NCBI GenBank assembly: GCA_050733935.1
Contig: JBOHUC010000159.1
Location: forward strand, 1 to 22,507
Length of the DNA stretch: 22,507 bases
Direction: 5' to 3'
Source of the DNA: JBOHUC01 sp050733935
Lineage (GTDB): Bacteria > Eisenbacteria > RBG-16-71-46 > DASYSL01
Below, piece by piece: positions 5,630 to 13,035 of this stretch. Below the pieces are notes generated by a model. The model did not search any database. It had not been told where the DNA came from and worked only from the letters and a program-made list of their open reading frames with translations. Position numbers and translations under genes: made by a program. Each line of letters starts with the position of its first letter. The stretch's first letter is position 1.

Positions 5630-8314
5630 GTGGAACTCTCGGCCTCTCCCGGCCAGGCCCTGCTCGCGCGCGTCTCGCGTCCCAATCGCTATCTCGGCAA
5701 CGCGCTTCACACGCCGAAGAAGCCGCTCGACCAGGCCGAGGTCAAAGTCTGCTTCGCGCTCGCGGATGCGTACGAGATCGGCATGTCGCATCTCGGCCTC
5801 CGCATTCTCTATCACATCGTGAATCGCCGCCCGGACGCGGCCGCGGAGTTCTGCTTTGCGCCGTGGCCCGATGCCGAAGCCGAGCTGCACACCGCGGGAC
5901 GACCGCTCTTCTCGCTCGAGTCGCAGTGGCCGCTCGCGCGCTTCGACGTGCTCGGCATCTCGCTCCAGTACGAGCTCCACTACACGAACGTGCTCAACAT
6001 GATCGAGCTCGGTGGCATCCCGCTGCTCGCGCGCGAGCGCGGCGAGCGCGACACGCTCGTCGTCGGCGGGGGACACGCCGCGTTCAATCCGGAGCCGATG
6101 GCCGACTTCTTCGACGCGTTCCTGATCGGCGACGGCGAGGAGATCGTCGAGCGGCTGGTCGACGAAGCGAAGCGCTGGCGGCGCGGTGAGTTCGACCGCG
6201 CGACGCTGCTCCAGCGGCTCGCCGAGGGCGGCGGCGTGTACGTGCCCGCCGGGTACGACCTGGTCGAGAACGCGCAGGGCTACCGCTGCCCGGTCGCGAA
6301 GCCGGGCTGGCCAGAGGTCGTGCGCTCGGTGTGGGTCGAGTCGCTCGCGCCCGCGAACTACCCGGACCGTCCGCTCGTTTCGCTTACGGAAATCACGCAC
6401 GACCGGCTCTCGGTCGAGGTCATGCGCGGCTGCACGCGCGGCTGCCGGTTCTGCCAGGCCGGGATGATCAATCGTCCGGTCCGGCAGAAGGCACCCGGGC
6501 AGATCGTCGACGAGGTCGTCAAAGGCCTCAAGGAAACGGGCTACGACGAAGTCTCTCTCCTTTCGCTCTCGACCACCGACCACACGGAGATCGTCGAGGC
6601 GGTCGACCGGATCACGCAGAACTTGTGCGGCGCGACGCCGGTCGCCCTGTCCCTCCCGTCGACGCGACCGGGCACGCTCCCCGAGCGCCTCGCGCGCACG
6701 ATGACCGAGGGCAAGAAGCCGCACCTGACGCTTGCGCCCGAAGCGGGCACGCAGCGCATGCGTGACGTGATCAACAAGGGCGTGTGCGAGGAGGAGCTCC
6801 TCGAGTCGATCGAGATCGCCGCCCGCCAGGGATACACGGGGGCCAAGCTCTATTTCATGATCGGGCTCCCGGGCGAACGGCCCGAGGATCTCGTCGGCAT
6901 TGCGACTCTCGGCAAGAAGGCGCTTGCGAAGGGTCGCGAGACCGCGCGGAGCTTCACGATCACGATTTCGATCTCGCCGCACGTGCCCAAGGTCCAGACG
7001 CCGTTTCAGTGGGAGCCGCAGGACGAGAGCCGTCTCATCGAGGAAAAGGTCCGCCTCCTGCGCCGCGAGCTCAAGGGCTCGGCCGTCGTGCTCAAATGGC
7101 GCGACTCGGAGACCGCGTTTCTCGAAGGTGTGTTCTCGCGCGGGGATCGGCGTCTCGGGGCCGCCGTGCTCGAGGCGTACCGGCGCGGCTGCCGCTTCGA
7201 CGGCTGGACGGAGCATCTCAAGTACGAGACGTGGATGGACGTGTTCGCGGCCCAGGGCCTCGACGCGGCCCGCTATCTCGAAGCGCGCGACCCCGACGTC
7301 GTGCAGTGCTGGGAACACATTGAATCGCCGGTCACGCGCCGCTTCCTCGCGAAGGAGCGGGAGAAGGCGAAGAAGGCGCAGGTGACCGTGGATTGCCGGC
7401 TCGCGTTCTGTCACGCGTGCGGCATCGACGACTGTCCGGACCGGATTTCACCGACCGGGCGGCGGCCGGGGCAGGGGGAGACCGAAACGCCGCGCGCGTT
7501 GCCGGTGCCCGTGCCTTTGTACGGCCGGCGCCCGAAACGAACGCCGATGGCTGCAAGCCTCGCGCTCGGGACCCGGTTCCGCCTTCGCTACACGAAGGCC
7601 CAGGAGCTGCGTTTCATCTCCCACCTCGAAGTCATGCGGGTGTGGGAGCGAACCCTTCGGCGGAGCGGTTTGCCGCTTGCGATGACGCAGGGCTACCGTC
7701 CGCATCTCAAGATGGCGTTCGGCCCGCCGTTGCCGGTGGGCTACACGTCGATCGCGGAATACTTCGACCTCGAGTTCGCGAAACCCCCCGCGGCGGATCT
7801 CGAGGAGTCGCTGAATGCACTGTTGCCGCCCGGCCTTTCCGTTGTGGGCTGGCGGCCCATCCTCTACAAGACGGCCTCGCTCATGGCCGCGGTCGATCGA
7901 ACCGATTACCGCGTGCGCTTCACCGACCCGTTCCTCGGGTCGAGCGGGGTCTCTCCCGAAGCCTTCGAGGACCTCCTCCTCGAAGGCATCTCCGGACTTC
8001 TCGCGGCGACTTCTCTGGTCGTCCGTCGTTCCGGTGGCGGTGACGGCGTCAAAGAGTTCGACGCCCGGCCCTCGATCGAGGGTCTCGTTCCGCTGTCCGG
8101 CGCGCGCGCCCTCGATGTCGGGATCCGTTCGATCCCGGGCTCGCAGGCGCGCCCCGAGGAGCTGGTGAAGCTCATGTTCCCGCAGGCGGATGTCAGCCTG
8201 CTCGCGATCGAGCGCACGGGAATGTACCGGGCCGTGGGAGAGGACCGTCTCAGTCCCTTCGAACTGTTGACGAACGCGGCCGAGGTTAGGGAGGAACGCC
8301 GCGCGACCGGGTAA
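5630..8314 (+). CDS. B12-binding-type radical SAM protein fused to DUF2344
   Basis: An 894-residue protein. The N-terminal part (about 25-190) resembles the cobalamin-binding-like domain of the TIGR03960 family (GGGHAAFNPEP and IGDGEE). The radical SAM core has the [4Fe-4S]-binding CTRGCRFC (C268, C272, C275). A Cys-rich stretch follows at C594, C597, C602 (CHACGIDDC). From about 649 the protein is a DUF2344/TIGR03936 domain (RLRYTKAQELRFISHLE, QGYRPHLKMAFGPPLPVGY). Fusion of these two families is seen in several phyla; in others they are adjacent genes. Its substrate is not established, but neighbourhood with RNase E/G and rplU-rpmA suggests RNA or ribosome modification. It ends 3 nt before rng, so the two are co-transcribed. 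Confidence 0.92.
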   Translation: MELSASPGQALLARVSRPNRYLGNALHTPKKPLDQAEVKVCFALADAYEIGMSHLGLRILYHIVNRRPDAAAEFCFAPWPDAEAELHTAGRPLFSLESQWPLARFDVLGISLQYELHYTNVLNMIELGGIPLLARERGERDTLVVGGGHAAFNPEPMADFFDAFLIGDGEEIVERLVDEAKRWRRGEFDRATLLQRLAEGGGVYVPAGYDLVENAQGYRCPVAKPGWPEVVRSVWVESLAPANYPDRPLVSLTEITHDRLSVEVMRGCTRGCRFCQAGMINRPVRQKAPGQIVDEVVKGLKETGYDEVSLLSLSTTDHTEIVEAVDRITQNLCGATPVALSLPSTRPGTLPERLARTMTEGKKPHLTLAPEAGTQRMRDVINKGVCEEELLESIEIAARQGYTGAKLYFMIGLPGERPEDLVGIATLGKKALAKGRETARSFTITISISPHVPKVQTPFQWEPQDESRLIEEKVRLLRRELKGSAVVLKWRDSETAFLEGVFSRGDRRLGAAVLEAYRRGCRFDGWTEHLKYETWMDVFAAQGLDAARYLEARDPDVVQCWEHIESPVTRRFLAKEREKAKKAQVTVDCRLAFCHACGIDDCPDRISPTGRRPGQGETETPRALPVPVPLYGRRPKRTPMAASLALGTRFRLRYTKAQELRFISHLEVMRVWERTLRRSGLPLAMTQGYRPHLKMAFGPPLPVGYTSIAEYFDLEFAKPPAADLEESLNALLPPGLSVVGWRPILYKTASLMAAVDRTDYRVRFTDPFLGSSGVSPEAFEDLLLEGISGLLAATSLVVRRSGGGDGVKEFDARPSIEGLVPLSGARALDVGIRSIPGSQARPEELVKLMFPQADVSLLAIERTGMYRAVGEDRLSPFELLTNAAEVREERRATG

Positions 8315-8317
8315 GAC

Positions 8318-9865
8318 ATGCGGAAGCGCATTGTCATCAATGCCGATCCACACGAAACACGCATCGCGATTCTAGAGGACAACGAGCTCGTCGAGCTGCT
8401 CGTCGAGCGCGGCGAAAAACGCCGGCACGTGGGCGACATCTACAAGGGTCGCGTGAACGCGGTCCTGCCGGGGATGCAGGCCGCGTTCGTCGAGATCGGT
8501 CTCCCGAAGACCGCGTTCCTGCACGCCTCGGACCTCGCTGAAAACCTGGCCGACCTCGACGACTACGACAGCGACGAGGACGAGCCTCACGGGCGGGGCG
8601 GCGGACGGCGTTCGCGCCGCGCTGTGCCCAAGATCGAGGACTTCCTGAAGAAGGGCCAGGAGGTCCTGGTCCAGGTCACCAAGGAGTCGATCGGGACCAA
8701 GGGCCCCCGCGTCACGCAGCAGGTGTCGCTGCCCGGCCGGTTCACGGTCTTCATGCCGGGAGTCGATCACTCCGGGGTGTCGCGCCGGATCGAGGATCGC
8801 TCCGAGCGCTCGCGCTTGAAGGGCCTCGTCGCCGAGCACCGCCCGAAGGGGGCGGGCCTCATCGTCCGCACGGCGGGCGAGGGGAAGGGCGCGCGTGAAT
8901 TCGCGAACGACGTCAAGTACCTGACCCGCCTGTGGCAGAAGATCGAGCGCAAGGCGCAGACCTCGCGCGCGCCGTCGCTCATCCATCGCGAGCTCGAGCT
9001 CACGACCGGCCTGATCCGCGATCTCTTCACCGAGGACGTGGACGAGCTCGTGATCGACGCGAAGGAAGCCCACCGCGACATTCTCAATTATCTGCGCTCG
9101 ATTTCTCCCGAGCTCAGGGATCGAGTGAAGCTCTACAAGGGCCGCCAGCCGATCTTCGACGCGTACGACATCGAGGCCCAGATCGAGAAGGCGTTCGAGC
9201 GCAAGGTGTGGCTCAAAAAGGGCGGCTACCTGATCATCGATCAGACCGAAGCCCTGGTTTCGATCGACGTGAACACGGGACGGTTCACGGGCAAGAAGAA
9301 CCAGGAAGACACGATCTTGAAGACCAACATCGAGGCCGCGCGCGAGGCCGCCCGGCAGCTCCGGCTGCGCGACATGGGCGGGATCATCGTCATCGACTTC
9401 ATCGACATGGAGATCGAGGCGAACAAGAAGGCGGTGCTCGACGAGCTGCGCTCGAACCTCAAGCGCGACCGCTCGCGTACCAAGGCGTTCGCGGTCTCCG
9501 AGCTCGGCCTGGTCGAGATGACGCGCCAGCGCGAGCGGCCGTCGCTCCTCGCGTATTACAGTGAGGATTGCTCGACCTGCAGCGGCGTCGGCAAGATCCT
9601 CTCGCTCGAGTCGGTCATGGTGAAGCTCGAGCGGCTGCTCCGGCGGATCTCGGCCGCGGGTCGCGAGAAGGAGCTCGTCGTCAGGGTCGCGCCCGAGGTC
9701 GCGGTGTACATTCTCGAGCACAACGGGCGCAGGCTGTCGGAGGTCGAGAAGCGCTACAAGCTCGCGATCGATCTCAAGGACGACCCGCAGTGCCGCCGCG
9801 AGGAGGTCCGCATGTTCTCCGCGCGCAGCAAGCAGGAGATCACGGACCAGTACGCAACCCGCTGA
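8318..9865 (+). CDS. rng: Ribonuclease E/G family endoribonuclease
   Basis: A 515-residue protein with the full RNase G layout. An S1 domain (MRKRIVINADPHETRIAILE, then GDIYKGRVNAVLPGMQAAFVEIG) is followed by the RNase H-like and DNase I-like catalytic core. The Mg-binding aspartates are D317 (SIDVNTG) and D360 (IDFIDM), 43 residues apart as in E. coli RNase E. The zinc-link cysteines are C418 and C421 (CSTC). It cleaves single-stranded AU-rich RNA and matures rRNA. There is no long C-terminal degradosome scaffold, so it is RNase G-sized. The S1 domain carries an acidic then Arg-rich insertion at about 80-105. The start lies 3 nt after the radical SAM stop, with no strong ribosome binding site nearby, which suggests coupled translation. 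Confidence 0.96.
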   Translation: MRKRIVINADPHETRIAILEDNELVELLVERGEKRRHVGDIYKGRVNAVLPGMQAAFVEIGLPKTAFLHASDLAENLADLDDYDSDEDEPHGRGGGRRSRRAVPKIEDFLKKGQEVLVQVTKESIGTKGPRVTQQVSLPGRFTVFMPGVDHSGVSRRIEDRSERSRLKGLVAEHRPKGAGLIVRTAGEGKGAREFANDVKYLTRLWQKIERKAQTSRAPSLIHRELELTTGLIRDLFTEDVDELVIDAKEAHRDILNYLRSISPELRDRVKLYKGRQPIFDAYDIEAQIEKAFERKVWLKKGGYLIIDQTEALVSIDVNTGRFTGKKNQEDTILKTNIEAAREAARQLRLRDMGGIIVIDFIDMEIEANKKAVLDELRSNLKRDRSRTKAFAVSELGLVEMTRQRERPSLLAYYSEDCSTCSGVGKILSLESVMVKLERLLRRISAAGREKELVVRVAPEVAVYILEHNGRRLSEVEKRYKLAIDLKDDPQCRREEVRMFSARSKQEITDQYATR

Positions 9866-9890
9866 GCCGGCCGGGAGGGATGGCGATCCA

Positions 9891-10493
9891 GTGATCCGTA
9901 TCGACGAAATCGTAAAGGCCCTCGAGGGACGCGAGGCGCGTGTCCTCGAAGATCCCGCGCTCGGGCGCGCGGCCGTCTCGTTCGTGCTGCACGAGCGTCC
10001 GGGGGGCCTGCACGTGCTCCTGATCGAGCGCGCGAAGAAGGACGGCGATCCGTGGTCCGGCCAGATCGCTCTGCCGGGCGGGAAGGCCGACGCGGGCGAC
10101 GCGGACCTGCGCGCGACCGCGGAACGGGAGGGGCGCGAAGAAGTCGGGCTCGATTACTCGAAGGCCACGCTTCTCGGACGGTTGGACGACCTTCATGCGT
10201 TCACGCGCCCGGTCTCGATCGCGAGCTTCGTCTATCAGTGGCCCGGCGAAGCGGGCCCCGGGCTCGTGACGGGCGCCGAGGTGACCGAAGCATTCTGGGT
10301 CGACCTCGAGACGATGTTCGATTCCGCGCGCCAGATGCGCCGGAAACTCGAGTGGCAGGGACGCTCGCTCGATCTGCCCGCGATCGCCGTGCTGCGCGCC
10401 GGCCGCCCCGTGATGTGGGGCCTCACCTACCGCCTCATGGAATCGCTGTTCGACGTGCTCGGCCGCCCACTCCCGCATCGCTCCGATGCCTGA
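9891..10493 (+). CDS. NUDIX hydrolase, CoA pyrophosphatase type
   Basis: A 200-residue protein with a GTG start 11-12 nt after GGGAGGG. It has WSGQIALPGGKAD (55-67) followed by D70 and the NUDIX segment REGREEVGL (79-87). The GQIALPGG stretch and the 8-residue spacing to RE are typical of the CoA diphosphatase subfamily (NudL/NUDT7-8 type), which splits CoA or acyl-CoA into phosphopantetheine and 3',5'-ADP. Length fits that subfamily. It begins 25 nt after rng and ends 5 nt before the cupin gene, so it may be read through from the rng operon. Subfamily assignment is fairly firm; the physiological substrate is inferred. Confidence 0.88.
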   Translation: MIRIDEIVKALEGREARVLEDPALGRAAVSFVLHERPGGLHVLLIERAKKDGDPWSGQIALPGGKADAGDADLRATAEREGREEVGLDYSKATLLGRLDDLHAFTRPVSIASFVYQWPGEAGPGLVTGAEVTEAFWVDLETMFDSARQMRRKLEWQGRSLDLPAIAVLRAGRPVMWGLTYRLMESLFDVLGRPLPHRSDA

Positions 10494-10498
10494 GTCCG

Positions 10499-10822
10499 AT
10501 GGCTGAGCCCTCGCTCACGCGCTGGGACGCGGCGCGCGACGGCCGGCCGACCGAGGCGGCGATGCGCGCCCGGCTCGAGACGCTTGGCTACGAGGTCCAT
10601 CGCTACGTCTATTCCCCGGGAACGGTCTTTCCGGAGCACGCGCACGACGTCGACAAAATCGATGCGGTTCTTGCGGGACGCTTTCGCATGTCCGCCCCGG
10701 GCGTGGACGTCGTGCTCGTTCCCGGCGACATGCTCGTCGTGCCGCGCGGCACGGTCCACCGCGCGGAAGTGGTGGGGGAGGAATCGGTCGTGAGTCTCGA
10801 CGCGACGCGATCCGAACGATGA
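10499..10822 (+). CDS. Small single-domain cupin protein
   Basis: A 107-residue protein starting at ATG 10499, 5 nt after the NUDIX stop, with no clear ribosome binding site; translation is probably coupled. Cupin motif 1 is visible as PEHAHDVDKIDAVLAGRF and motif 2 as PGDMLVVPRGTVHRA. The HxH pair and the distal His are present, but the usual motif 1 Glu, expected 3-4 residues after the second His, is absent, so metal binding may rest on three histidines. Function is unknown; small cupins range from sugar isomerases to dioxygenases and sensors. Confidence 0.8.
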   Translation: MAEPSLTRWDAARDGRPTEAAMRARLETLGYEVHRYVYSPGTVFPEHAHDVDKIDAVLAGRFRMSAPGVDVVLVPGDMLVVPRGTVHRAEVVGEESVVSLDATRSER

Positions 10823-10863
10823 AGAGCGCGCGACGGGGCGAACGACGCAAAACGGAGGGCGCG

Positions 10864-11106
10864 ATGAAACTCGAATCCGGAGCGGCACTCCTACTGGCGC
10901 TCGCGCTCGCGTGCCTGGGCGCGGCCCCTCTTGCGACCGGATGCGCGAAGAAGTCGAACACGCGGACGCTCACCGAGCGCGAGCGGGACTCGACGATCGG
11001 GAAGTCGATCCTCCCCGGGGCCGGCGTGGTCTCGCGATCGCTCGAGATCTCCGATTCGGCGAAGGCGCGGGCCGGCCGCATGGAAGCACCGGCCGGGGGC
11101 GAGTAG
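10864..11106 (+). CDS. Small putative lipoprotein
   Basis: An 80-residue product. I chose ATG 10864 because GGAGGG lies just upstream and the signal peptide then starts correctly (MKLESGAALLLALALACLG); an ATG at 10819 would add a basic 15-residue leader. The hydrophobic segment ends in PLATGC, with C27 as the likely lipidated Cys; position -3 is Ala rather than Leu, so the lipobox is slightly irregular. The mature 54 residues are polar and mostly helical in character (TERERDSTIGKSILPGAGVV, then SDSAKARAGRMEAP). No domain is recognised. It follows the cupin gene by 41 bp and precedes a palindrome cluster that probably marks the end of the transcript. Confidence 0.7.
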   Translation: MKLESGAALLLALALACLGAAPLATGCAKKSNTRTLTERERDSTIGKSILPGAGVVSRSLEISDSAKARAGRMEAPAGGE

Positions 11107-11143
11107 TCCCGAAGACCCGCAGATCAGCCAGCGGCGGAGGCCC

Positions 11144-11163
11144 AACTTGCCCTGGGGCAAGTT
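11144..11163. repeat. Palindrome B1 (type I, 9-bp arms)
   Basis: AACTTGCCC, centre TG, GGGCAAGTT: exact 9-bp arms with a 2-nt centre, 38 nt after the lipoprotein stop. The same half-site returns at 19189, and a single half (ACTTGCCCC) at 11245. No T-tract follows. Confidence 0.85.
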
Positions 11164-11175
11164 CGTTCGCACGGG

Positions 11176-11193
11176 ACTTGCTGTGCAGCAAGT
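11176..11193. repeat. Palindrome B2 (type II, 8-bp arms)
   Basis: ACTTGCTG, centre TG, CAGCAAGT, only 12 nt after palindrome B1. Its core TTGCTG(T/C)GCAGCAA is shared with the palindrome at 19058-19077. Confidence 0.85.
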
Positions 11194-11249
11194 TCACCGG
11201 GCCTTTGGCGGCATCCACCGGGCAGGCAATTTGACACCGACCGGACTTG

Positions 11250-11265
11250 CCCCGCCCCCACGGGG
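11250..11265. repeat. Short GC hairpin before the VOC gene
   Basis: CCCCG and CGGGG flank a 6-nt C-rich loop, overlapping a lone type I half-site (ACTTGCCCC from 11245). It is weak; it may be the remnant of a further palindrome. The rest of the 235-bp gap 11107-11341 shows no convincing promoter. Confidence 0.35.
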
Positions 11266-11341
11266 TCGCGGTACTCTTCCCGAACCGTCCCCACCGAGTT
11301 TCGCACCGCGCAATACCCTCTTCCCGTCGGAGGCTTCAAAC

Positions 11342-12139
11342 ATGTCGCAGAAGATCACCGCACACGCACCCGGAACGTTTTGTTGGGTCGAGCTCACGAC
11401 CACCGATCAGGCGGCCGCTGAGAAGTTCTATTCGGGTCTCTTCGGATGGACCGTTTCGAAGACTCCCATGGGTCCGAATGAGTACTACACGATCTTCCAG
11501 AAGGACGGCGATGACGCCGCCGCCGCGTATACGATCCAGGAGGAACAGAAGAAGCAGGGCGTTCCGCCGAACTGGCTCCCGTATGTCTCCGTGACCGATG
11601 TTGCGAAGAGCGCCGAGCAGATCAAGTCGCTCGGCGGTCAGGTCGTCGTCGGTCCGATGGACGTGATGGACAAGGGTAAGATGGTCGTCGGCGTGGATCC
11701 CACGGGCGCGGTGTTTGCGCTCTGGCAGCCCGTCACGCATGCCGGACTCGGCGTGCTCGACGAGCCCAACTCGCTCGGATGGGTCGAGCTCATGACCCAC
11801 GGGGTCGACAAGGCGAAGGGGTTCTACACGAAACTCTTCCCTTGGACGACCGACACGATGCCGATGTCGACCGGAGGCGATTACACGTTGTGGAAGCGCG
11901 GTGGCGAAATGGCCGGCGGGGCGCTCGAGATGCCGCCGCAGGCCGGCAACGCGCCGCCGAACTGGTTGCCGTACTTCGCCGTGTCCGATGTCGACAAGTC
12001 GCACGCGAAGGCGAAGGAGCTCGGGGGCAGCGAGGTCGTGCCGCCGACCGACATTCCGCAGACCGGGCGCTTCTCGGTTCTCAAGGACCCGCAGGGCGCG
12101 CACTTCTCGATCATCAAGTTCAGCGCCCCCCAGGCCTGA
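11342..12139 (+). CDS. VOC-family protein with two glyoxalase-like domains
   Basis: A 265-residue protein made of two homologous halves, about 10-130 and 143-262. Each begins with a W-V-E-L segment (GTFCWVELTTTD; LGWVELMTHGVD) followed by FYxxLFxW, and each repeats PPNWLPYxxVxDVxKS. It resembles the two-domain VOC proteins of actinobacteria often annotated as hydroxylase or Cfp30B-like, whose reaction is not established. The first metal-ligand His of glyoxalases is not obvious, so metal dependence is uncertain. The start at ATG 11342 has CGGAGG at good spacing. It seems to be its own transcript, between a palindrome cluster and a GC-rich hairpin. Confidence 0.88.
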   Translation: MSQKITAHAPGTFCWVELTTTDQAAAEKFYSGLFGWTVSKTPMGPNEYYTIFQKDGDDAAAAYTIQEEQKKQGVPPNWLPYVSVTDVAKSAEQIKSLGGQVVVGPMDVMDKGKMVVGVDPTGAVFALWQPVTHAGLGVLDEPNSLGWVELMTHGVDKAKGFYTKLFPWTTDTMPMSTGGDYTLWKRGGEMAGGALEMPPQAGNAPPNWLPYFAVSDVDKSHAKAKELGGSEVVPPTDIPQTGRFSVLKDPQGAHFSIIKFSAPQA

Positions 12140-12168
12140 GGTCGGGGGAGGCAGGAGCAGCATTCCCG

Positions 12169-12191
12169 GGGGGCGGCCGACGGCCGCCCCC
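12169..12191 (+). terminator. GC-rich hairpin after the VOC gene
   Basis: GGGGGCGGC (12169-12177) pairs with GCCGCCCCC (12183-12191) around CGACG. It lies 29 nt after the VOC stop and 6 nt before the -35 of the next promoter. No T-tract follows, so it would be a non-canonical terminator, or an insulator between the two units. Confidence 0.5.
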
Positions 12192-12197
12192 TGGCCG

Positions 12198-12226
12198 TTG
12201 ACCCCGGCGTCCGGACTTGGTATAAA
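12198..12226 (+). promoter_or_regulatory. Sigma-70-type promoter of rplU-rpmA
   Basis: TTGACC (12198-12203), an exact 17-nt spacer, then TATAAA (12221-12226): 5/6 matches to each consensus hexamer and ideal spacing, the best such promoter in the window. Transcription would start near 12233 and leave an unusually long leader of about 130 nt before rplU, room for an r-protein leader structure. Confidence 0.75.
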
Positions 12227-12363
12227 CCGCTGGGTTTCTCGCAGGTTGGGCGGATTCCGCGGGCCACCGCCGTACGCTCGAAGGCCCCCCGGTTCCGCCT
12301 TTCTGTTTGTCCGGCCGTCGCCGGATCTCCCGGCCAGCCGCCGGAACACAAGGAGTGACAACG

Positions 12364-12675
12364 ATGTACGCGATCATCACTATCGCGGGCAAGCAGTGGC
12401 ATGCCGAGCCGAACGCCGTCCTCGACGTGCCGCTCCTCGAGGCTGAGCCCGGATCGAAGATCACGTTCGACCAGGTGCACCTCCTCGCCGACGCGGGCAA
12501 GGTCACGCTCGGCAAGCCGTTCATCGGCTCGGCGAAGGTCCAGGCGACCGTGCTCGAGCACGCGCGCGGCCCGAAGCTCGTGGTCGGAAAGTTCAAGCGG
12601 CGGAAGGCATACCGTCGCAAGAAGGGCCACCGCCAGGACTACACGCGCATCCAGATCGACTCGATCACCGCCTGA
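12364..12675 (+). CDS. rplU: 50S ribosomal protein L21
   Basis: A 103-residue protein of normal L21 length: MYAIITIAGKQ at the start, VGKFKRRKAYRRKKGHRQDY in the basic C-terminal part, ending IQIDSITA. L21 binds 23S rRNA in the large subunit. The start at ATG 12364 has AAGGAG 8 nt upstream; in-frame upstream codons lack a ribosome binding site. It heads the rplU-rpmA unit. Confidence 0.97.
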   Translation: MYAIITIAGKQWHAEPNAVLDVPLLEAEPGSKITFDQVHLLADAGKVTLGKPFIGSAKVQATVLEHARGPKLVVGKFKRRKAYRRKKGHRQDYTRIQIDSITA

Positions 12676-12683
12676 TCCGCGAC

Positions 12684-12702
12684 CGCGCGCCCCGGGCGCG
12701 CG
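12684..12702 (+). repeat. Hairpin between rplU and rpmA
   Basis: CGCGCGCC and GGCGCGCG form an 8-bp stem around CCG, 9 nt after the rplU stop and 32 nt before rpmA. With no T-tract it is more likely an mRNA stability or partial attenuation element than a terminator. Confidence 0.45.
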
Positions 12703-12734
12703 ACGAACACCCGAACCAAGAGGTCGAACGAGAC

Positions 12735-13025
12735 ATGGCTCATAAAAAGGGAATGGGCAGCTCGCGCAACGGGCGCGATTCGAATGCCCAGCGCCTGGGA
12801 GTGAAGGCGTACGGCGGTGAGCTCGTGCACGCCGGATCGATCATCGTCCGCCAGCGCGGCACCGTGTTCCATCCCGGTGTCAACGTCGGCCTCGGCAGGG
12901 ACGACACGCTGTTCGCGCTCGTCCACGGCAGGGTCAAGTTCAGCCGCTGGGGCAAGCAGCGGCAGCGTGTCTCGATCGAGCCTCTGAAGATCGACACGAC
13001 GCCCGCGGAAGCGGCCCGCAACTGA
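12735..13025 (+). CDS. rpmA: 50S ribosomal protein L27
   Basis: A 96-residue protein beginning MAHKKGMGSSRNGRDSNAQR, the L27 N-terminus that reaches the peptidyl transferase centre, followed by GGELVHAGSIIVRQRGT. There is no Firmicutes-type cleavable N-terminal extension. It follows rplU by 59 bp and overlaps the ribosome binding site of the next gene. Confidence 0.97.
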   Translation: MAHKKGMGSSRNGRDSNAQRLGVKAYGGELVHAGSIIVRQRGTVFHPGVNVGLGRDDTLFALVHGRVKFSRWGKQRQRVSIEPLKIDTTPAEAARN

Positions 13026-13035
13026 GGAGCGCGCT

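Noticed and set aside
5468..7414. Very long open frame antisense to the radical SAM gene, and similar ones antisense to rng, pyrG and kdsA
   Set aside because: High-GC codon bias opens antisense frames; the proteins are Arg/Ala/Leu-rich with no motif, whereas the sense strand encodes clear conserved families.
9880..9894. Four-codon ORF (MAIQ) overlapping the NUDIX GTG start
   Set aside because: The GGGAGGG motif is directly adjacent to its ATG, too close to serve it, and the same motif serves the GTG; most likely chance.
10499..10822. Longer version of the cupin gene starting upstream inside the NUDIX gene
   Set aside because: Upstream residues are a shifted-frame reading of the NUDIX gene; the cupin domain starts after ATG 10499.
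11231..11259. Exact TTGACA as -35 of a VOC-gene promoter
   Set aside because: At 17 nt spacing the -10 position is GCCCCC, and no acceptable -10 appears at 15-19 nt.
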